This document shows positions 61,652 through 64,000 of a stretch of DNA of 64,000 nucleotides, in pieces (position 1 is the stretch's first letter; every line of letters starts with the position of its first letter). The DNA comes from Microcella alkalica (GTDB lineage Bacteria > Actinomycetota > Actinomycetes > Actinomycetales > Microbacteriaceae). Where the stretch lies: NCBI RefSeq assembly GCF_014137945.1, contig NZ_JACGWX010000005.1, forward strand, positions 124,001 to 188,000. Direction: 5' to 3'. The position numbers and the translations under genes were made by a program. The notes beneath the pieces were generated by a model. It saw only the letters and a list, made by a program, of their open reading frames with translations, searched no databases and was not told the DNA's origin.

Positions 61652-62977
61652 TCAGACCGCCTTCTCGACCGCCCGCCCGATGACCGGCTCGACCTCGGCC
61701 ATGAACCGCCGCACGTCCTCGTCGACGATGACGTCGCTCGGCCGCAGCCCACGGGTGAGGTAGAGGCCCTCGATCGAGCGGATGCGCGACAGCGCGACGT
61801 ACGCCTGACCGGGCGCGAAGGCTCGCGGCCCGAGGTCGACGATCGCCTGGTCGTAGGTCGACCCCTGCGATTTGTGGATCGTCACCGCCCACGCGAGTCG
61901 CAGCGGGAACTGCGTGAACTCGGCCACGACGTCCTTCGTGACGCGCTTCGTCGCCGCCGAGTACGTGTAGCGGTACTTCTCCCACACCGCCGGCAGCACC
62001 TCGAAGTTCTCGCCGTCGACCTCGACCCAGACCGTCTTGCCGATGCGCTCGACGGTGCCGAGCGTGCCGTTGACCCACCGCGGGGTGCCGTCGCCGCCGG
62101 TGTCGTTGCGGAGGAACATCACCTGCGCGCCGATCTTCAGCTCGAGCGTCTCGTCGGCGGGGTAGCCGCCGCGTCCGCCGAACTCGCCTGCGATGTCGGC
62201 GCGCGCTGTCTTCGGGGCTCCGGGCAGCCGGCGCAGGGCATCCGTGTTGATGCGCGTCACGGTCGCGTTCGTCGTCGCGAGAGTCAGGATGCCCTCCGCC
62301 GGGGCGGGGCGCGCGCCGGCCTCGTTGAGGGCGCGCCCGATCTCCGGTGTCACCTCCCCGTGGCGCACGGCCGAGAGCATCGCGCGGAAGGCCTCGTCCT
62401 GCTGGCGGTGGATGGTCTGCAGCTCGACGATGCGCAGGTCGGCCTCGCGCCACACCTTCGCGTCGAAGAACCACATCGAGCGGTAGTGGTCGGCGTAGTA
62501 GGCGCGCTCGCCCTCGTCGCGGCCCGGCACCGGGGCGAGCTGGTACGGGTCGCCGAAGAGGACGACCTGCGCTCCGCCGAAGGGCTCGTGCGGGCGCCGC
62601 CGCGACTGCCGCAGGCGCCGGTCGATCGCGTCCATCAGGTCGGCGCTCACCATCGATATCTCGTCGATCACGATCGTGTCGACCTCGCCGAGGAGGCGCG
62701 CGAGCTGCGGGGGGCTCTCAAGCTCCTGGTCGGCGATGAGCCCGATCGGCAGCCGGAACAGCGAGTGGATCGTCTGCCCGCCGACGTTGAGCGCCGCCAC
62801 GCCGGTCGGCGCGCACACGATCACCGTGCGGTCGGTCGCCTCGAGGAAGGCCTGCAGCAGCGTCGACTTGCCGGTGCCGGCGCGCCCCGTGACGAACACG
62901 TGGTCACGCGTCGACTCGATGAGCTCGAGCACGGCCCGCTGCTCTGTGGCGAGGCGGCCGTCGGGTCGATCGGGCAT
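61652..62977 (-). CDS. PIF1-like superfamily 1 helicase
   Basis: This 441-aa helicase has Walker A GRAGTGKST at 31-39, Walker B IVIDEISMVSADLMD, motif III VVLFGDPYQLAPV, and the C-terminal AWAVTIHKSQGSTYDQAIVDLGPRAFAPGQAYVALSRIRSIEGL, the PIF1/RecD2 signature. It would unwind DNA 5'-3'. No N-terminal extension is present. The gene is divergent from the secreted protein after it. Confidence 0.9.
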   Translation of the reverse strand: MPDRPDGRLATEQRAVLELIESTRDHVFVTGRAGTGKSTLLQAFLEATDRTVIVCAPTGVAALNVGGQTIHSLFRLPIGLIADQELESPPQLARLLGEVDTIVIDEISMVSADLMDAIDRRLRQSRRRPHEPFGGAQVVLFGDPYQLAPVPGRDEGERAYYADHYRSMWFFDAKVWREADLRIVELQTIHRQQDEAFRAMLSAVRHGEVTPEIGRALNEAGARPAPAEGILTLATTNATVTRINTDALRRLPGAPKTARADIAGEFGGRGGYPADETLELKIGAQVMFLRNDTGGDGTPRWVNGTLGTVERIGKTVWVEVDGENFEVLPAVWEKYRYTYSAATKRVTKDVVAEFTQFPLRLAWAVTIHKSQGSTYDQAIVDLGPRAFAPGQAYVALSRIRSIEGLYLTRGLRPSDVIVDEDVRRFMAEVEPVIGRAVEKAV

Positions 62978-63021
62978 GCCAGCCAGGGTACTGCGCTCGA
63001 GGCGGGCATCCCGACCGCGCC

Positions 63022-63027
63022 TAGGCT
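63022..63027 (+). promoter_or_regulatory. Putative -10 box (TAGGCT) of leaderless secreted-protein mRNA
   Basis: TAGGCT ends 7 nt before the ATG at 63035, which helps decide that start over the ATG at 63029. Confidence 0.4.
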
Positions 63028-63034
63028 GATGCGC

Positions 63035-64000
63035 ATGGCACGGCGGGGGATGCTCTGGGGAGGGATCGTCGCCGCCTCCGTCGCCGTCGCGGCGCTCTCG
63101 GTCACAGCCGCAGTCGCCGACGCGACGAGCCCGGAGCGCACCGTCCGCGACTACCTCGCCGCGCTCGCCTCCGACGACCTCGCGACCGCCGCCGCGCTCT
63201 CCGGGCTCGACGCCGCCGACCTCGATCGACTCGGCGGCATGCCCCTCGGCGACGCCGGCACCTCCGACGTCGCCGACATCGTCGACGTCATCGAGCTCGG
63301 GCCCCGCACCCGGATCGTCACGGCGCGATACGGGGAGCGCGGCGTCGACGTCGTGCCCGTGACCTTCGAGCTCGAGGCGGCGCCGTTCGGTCCCTTCACC
63401 CGCTGGGTGCTGAGCGGGCCTCCCCTGGCCGAGGTCACCGTGGCCGCCGACGGGCACGTCGAAGTCGTCGTCAACGGGATGCCCCGCTCGGCCGAGCGCG
63501 GGGGCGGCGCCATCCACGTCGTCGGCTTCGTCCCGGCGCGATTGGAGGCCCGGATCGCGAGCCCGTTCCTCGACGGCGCGCCGGTGCGCGCACGATTCGG
63601 CACCGCATCCGCCGCCGACGCTCTTGTCGTGGAGGTCGCCCCCTCGGCGCGACTGCAGCGCGCGGTCGAGCGCGAAGTGGAGGCGTTCCTCGACGACTGC
63701 GTCGCGCAGCGCGTGCTGCAGCCGGCGGGCTGCCCTTTCGGCATCACCGTGCCCGATCGCGTCGTCGAGCCGCCGCAGTGGCGGGTGAGCGTTCCGCCCG
63801 TCGTGACGCTCGTCCCAGGCCGGCCGGCGGGGCTGGTCGCCGGTGAGTGGGGCATCGAGGCGGGCGTCACCGTGCGCGTCGCGCTGCGCGTGCAGCGGCT
63901 CATCGACGGAAAGATCGAGGATCGCGACGAGGCTGCGGTGGCGGTCGTCCGCGGGAGCGTCGCGCTCGACGACGAGGGCGCGACGATCACGATCGCGCCG
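63035..64000 (+). CDS. Secreted or membrane-anchored protein of unknown function (3' end missing)
   Basis: The frame is open to the right edge (322 codons). An N-terminal signal-anchor (LWGGIVAASVAVAALSVTAAV) is followed by a DUF4878-like start (SPERTVRDYLAALASDDLATAAALSG) and a long beta-rich extracellular part that contains repeated VEV/VV strands and one pair of Cys (C-VAQRVLQPAG-C). No enzyme motif recognised. Divergent from the helicase. Confidence 0.75.
   Translation, partial: MARRGMLWGGIVAASVAVAALSVTAAVADATSPERTVRDYLAALASDDLATAAALSGLDAADLDRLGGMPLGDAGTSDVADIVDVIELGPRTRIVTARYGERGVDVVPVTFELEAAPFGPFTRWVLSGPPLAEVTVAADGHVEVVVNGMPRSAERGGGAIHVVGFVPARLEARIASPFLDGAPVRARFGTASAADALVVEVAPSARLQRAVEREVEAFLDDCVAQRVLQPAGCPFGITVPDRVVEPPQWRVSVPPVVTLVPGRPAGLVAGEWGIEAGVTVRVALRVQRLIDGKIEDRDEAAVAVVRGSVALDDEGATITIAP

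Overview
The window is chromosomal DNA from a very GC-rich actinobacterium, most likely a member of the Microbacteriaceae. Supporting signs are the strong G/C third-position bias, the HspR/HAIR-controlled dnaK operon, an N-domain-less ClpB, a decaprenoxanthin-type C50 carotenoid cluster (idi, crtE-B-I-Ye-Yf-Eb), F420-type oxidoreductases, and many start codons lying 5-7 nt after a TAnnnT -10 box (probable leaderless mRNAs). Species cannot be fixed from the sequence alone.

Layout. 1-3.2 kb: end of a NarL-type sensor kinase, its LuxR response regulator and a NatAB-like ABC exporter. 3.3-12.6 kb: mostly single metabolic genes (threonine aldolase, acyl-CoA synthetase, P-type cation ATPase, luciferase-like oxidoreductase, zinc alcohol dehydrogenase, a truncated MFS pump). 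12.7-15.7 kb: a VapBC toxin-antitoxin pair, then clpB with a HAIR operator. 15.8-24.4 kb: an F420/NADP reductase-like gene, an RsmC-like methyltransferase, and a five-gene overlapping operon for an oligopeptide/nickel-type ABC importer plus a flavin monooxygenase. 24.6-26.6 kb: a decayed region in which an IS5-family element sits inside the remnant of a response regulator next to a broken MASE1 sensor kinase. 26.6-30.6 kb: dnaK-grpE-dnaJ-hspR. 30.8-35.6 kb: VOC protein with a 30-G tract in front, UMF1-type MFS transporter, GNAT-AAA+ fusion, PEP-mutase-like lyase. 35.6-42.0 kb: treX-treY-treZ for trehalose synthesis from glycogen. 42.4-48.0 kb: C50 carotenoid genes. 48.0-50.5 kb: an intact, divergent MASE1 kinase/response-regulator pair of the same design as the broken pair at 25 kb. 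50.6-52.7 kb: dcd and a PLP decarboxylase. 52.7-59.8 kb: LysR and RpiR regulators and an operon of amino-acid permease, glutamine-synthetase-like ligase, FluG-type amidohydrolase and M20 amidohydrolase. 60.0-64.0 kb: tRNA-Gly(CCC), a PNPOx-like protein that starts 3 nt after the tRNA, small membrane proteins, a PIF1-like helicase and the start of a secreted protein.

How the parts work together. HspR binds HAIR sites before dnaK and clpB, so the two heat-shock loci here form one regulon. TreX debranches glycogen, TreY makes the terminal maltosyl unit a trehalosyl unit, and TreZ releases trehalose. Idi and CrtE supply GGPP, CrtB/CrtI make lycopene, CrtEb adds two C5 units and CrtYe/CrtYf close the rings. 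The 54.5-59.8 kb operon looks like uptake of an amine or amino acid, gamma-glutamylation and hydrolysis of the conjugate; the decarboxylase nearby suggests, but does not prove, a polyamine link. No CRISPR array, prophage or rRNA operon was seen.
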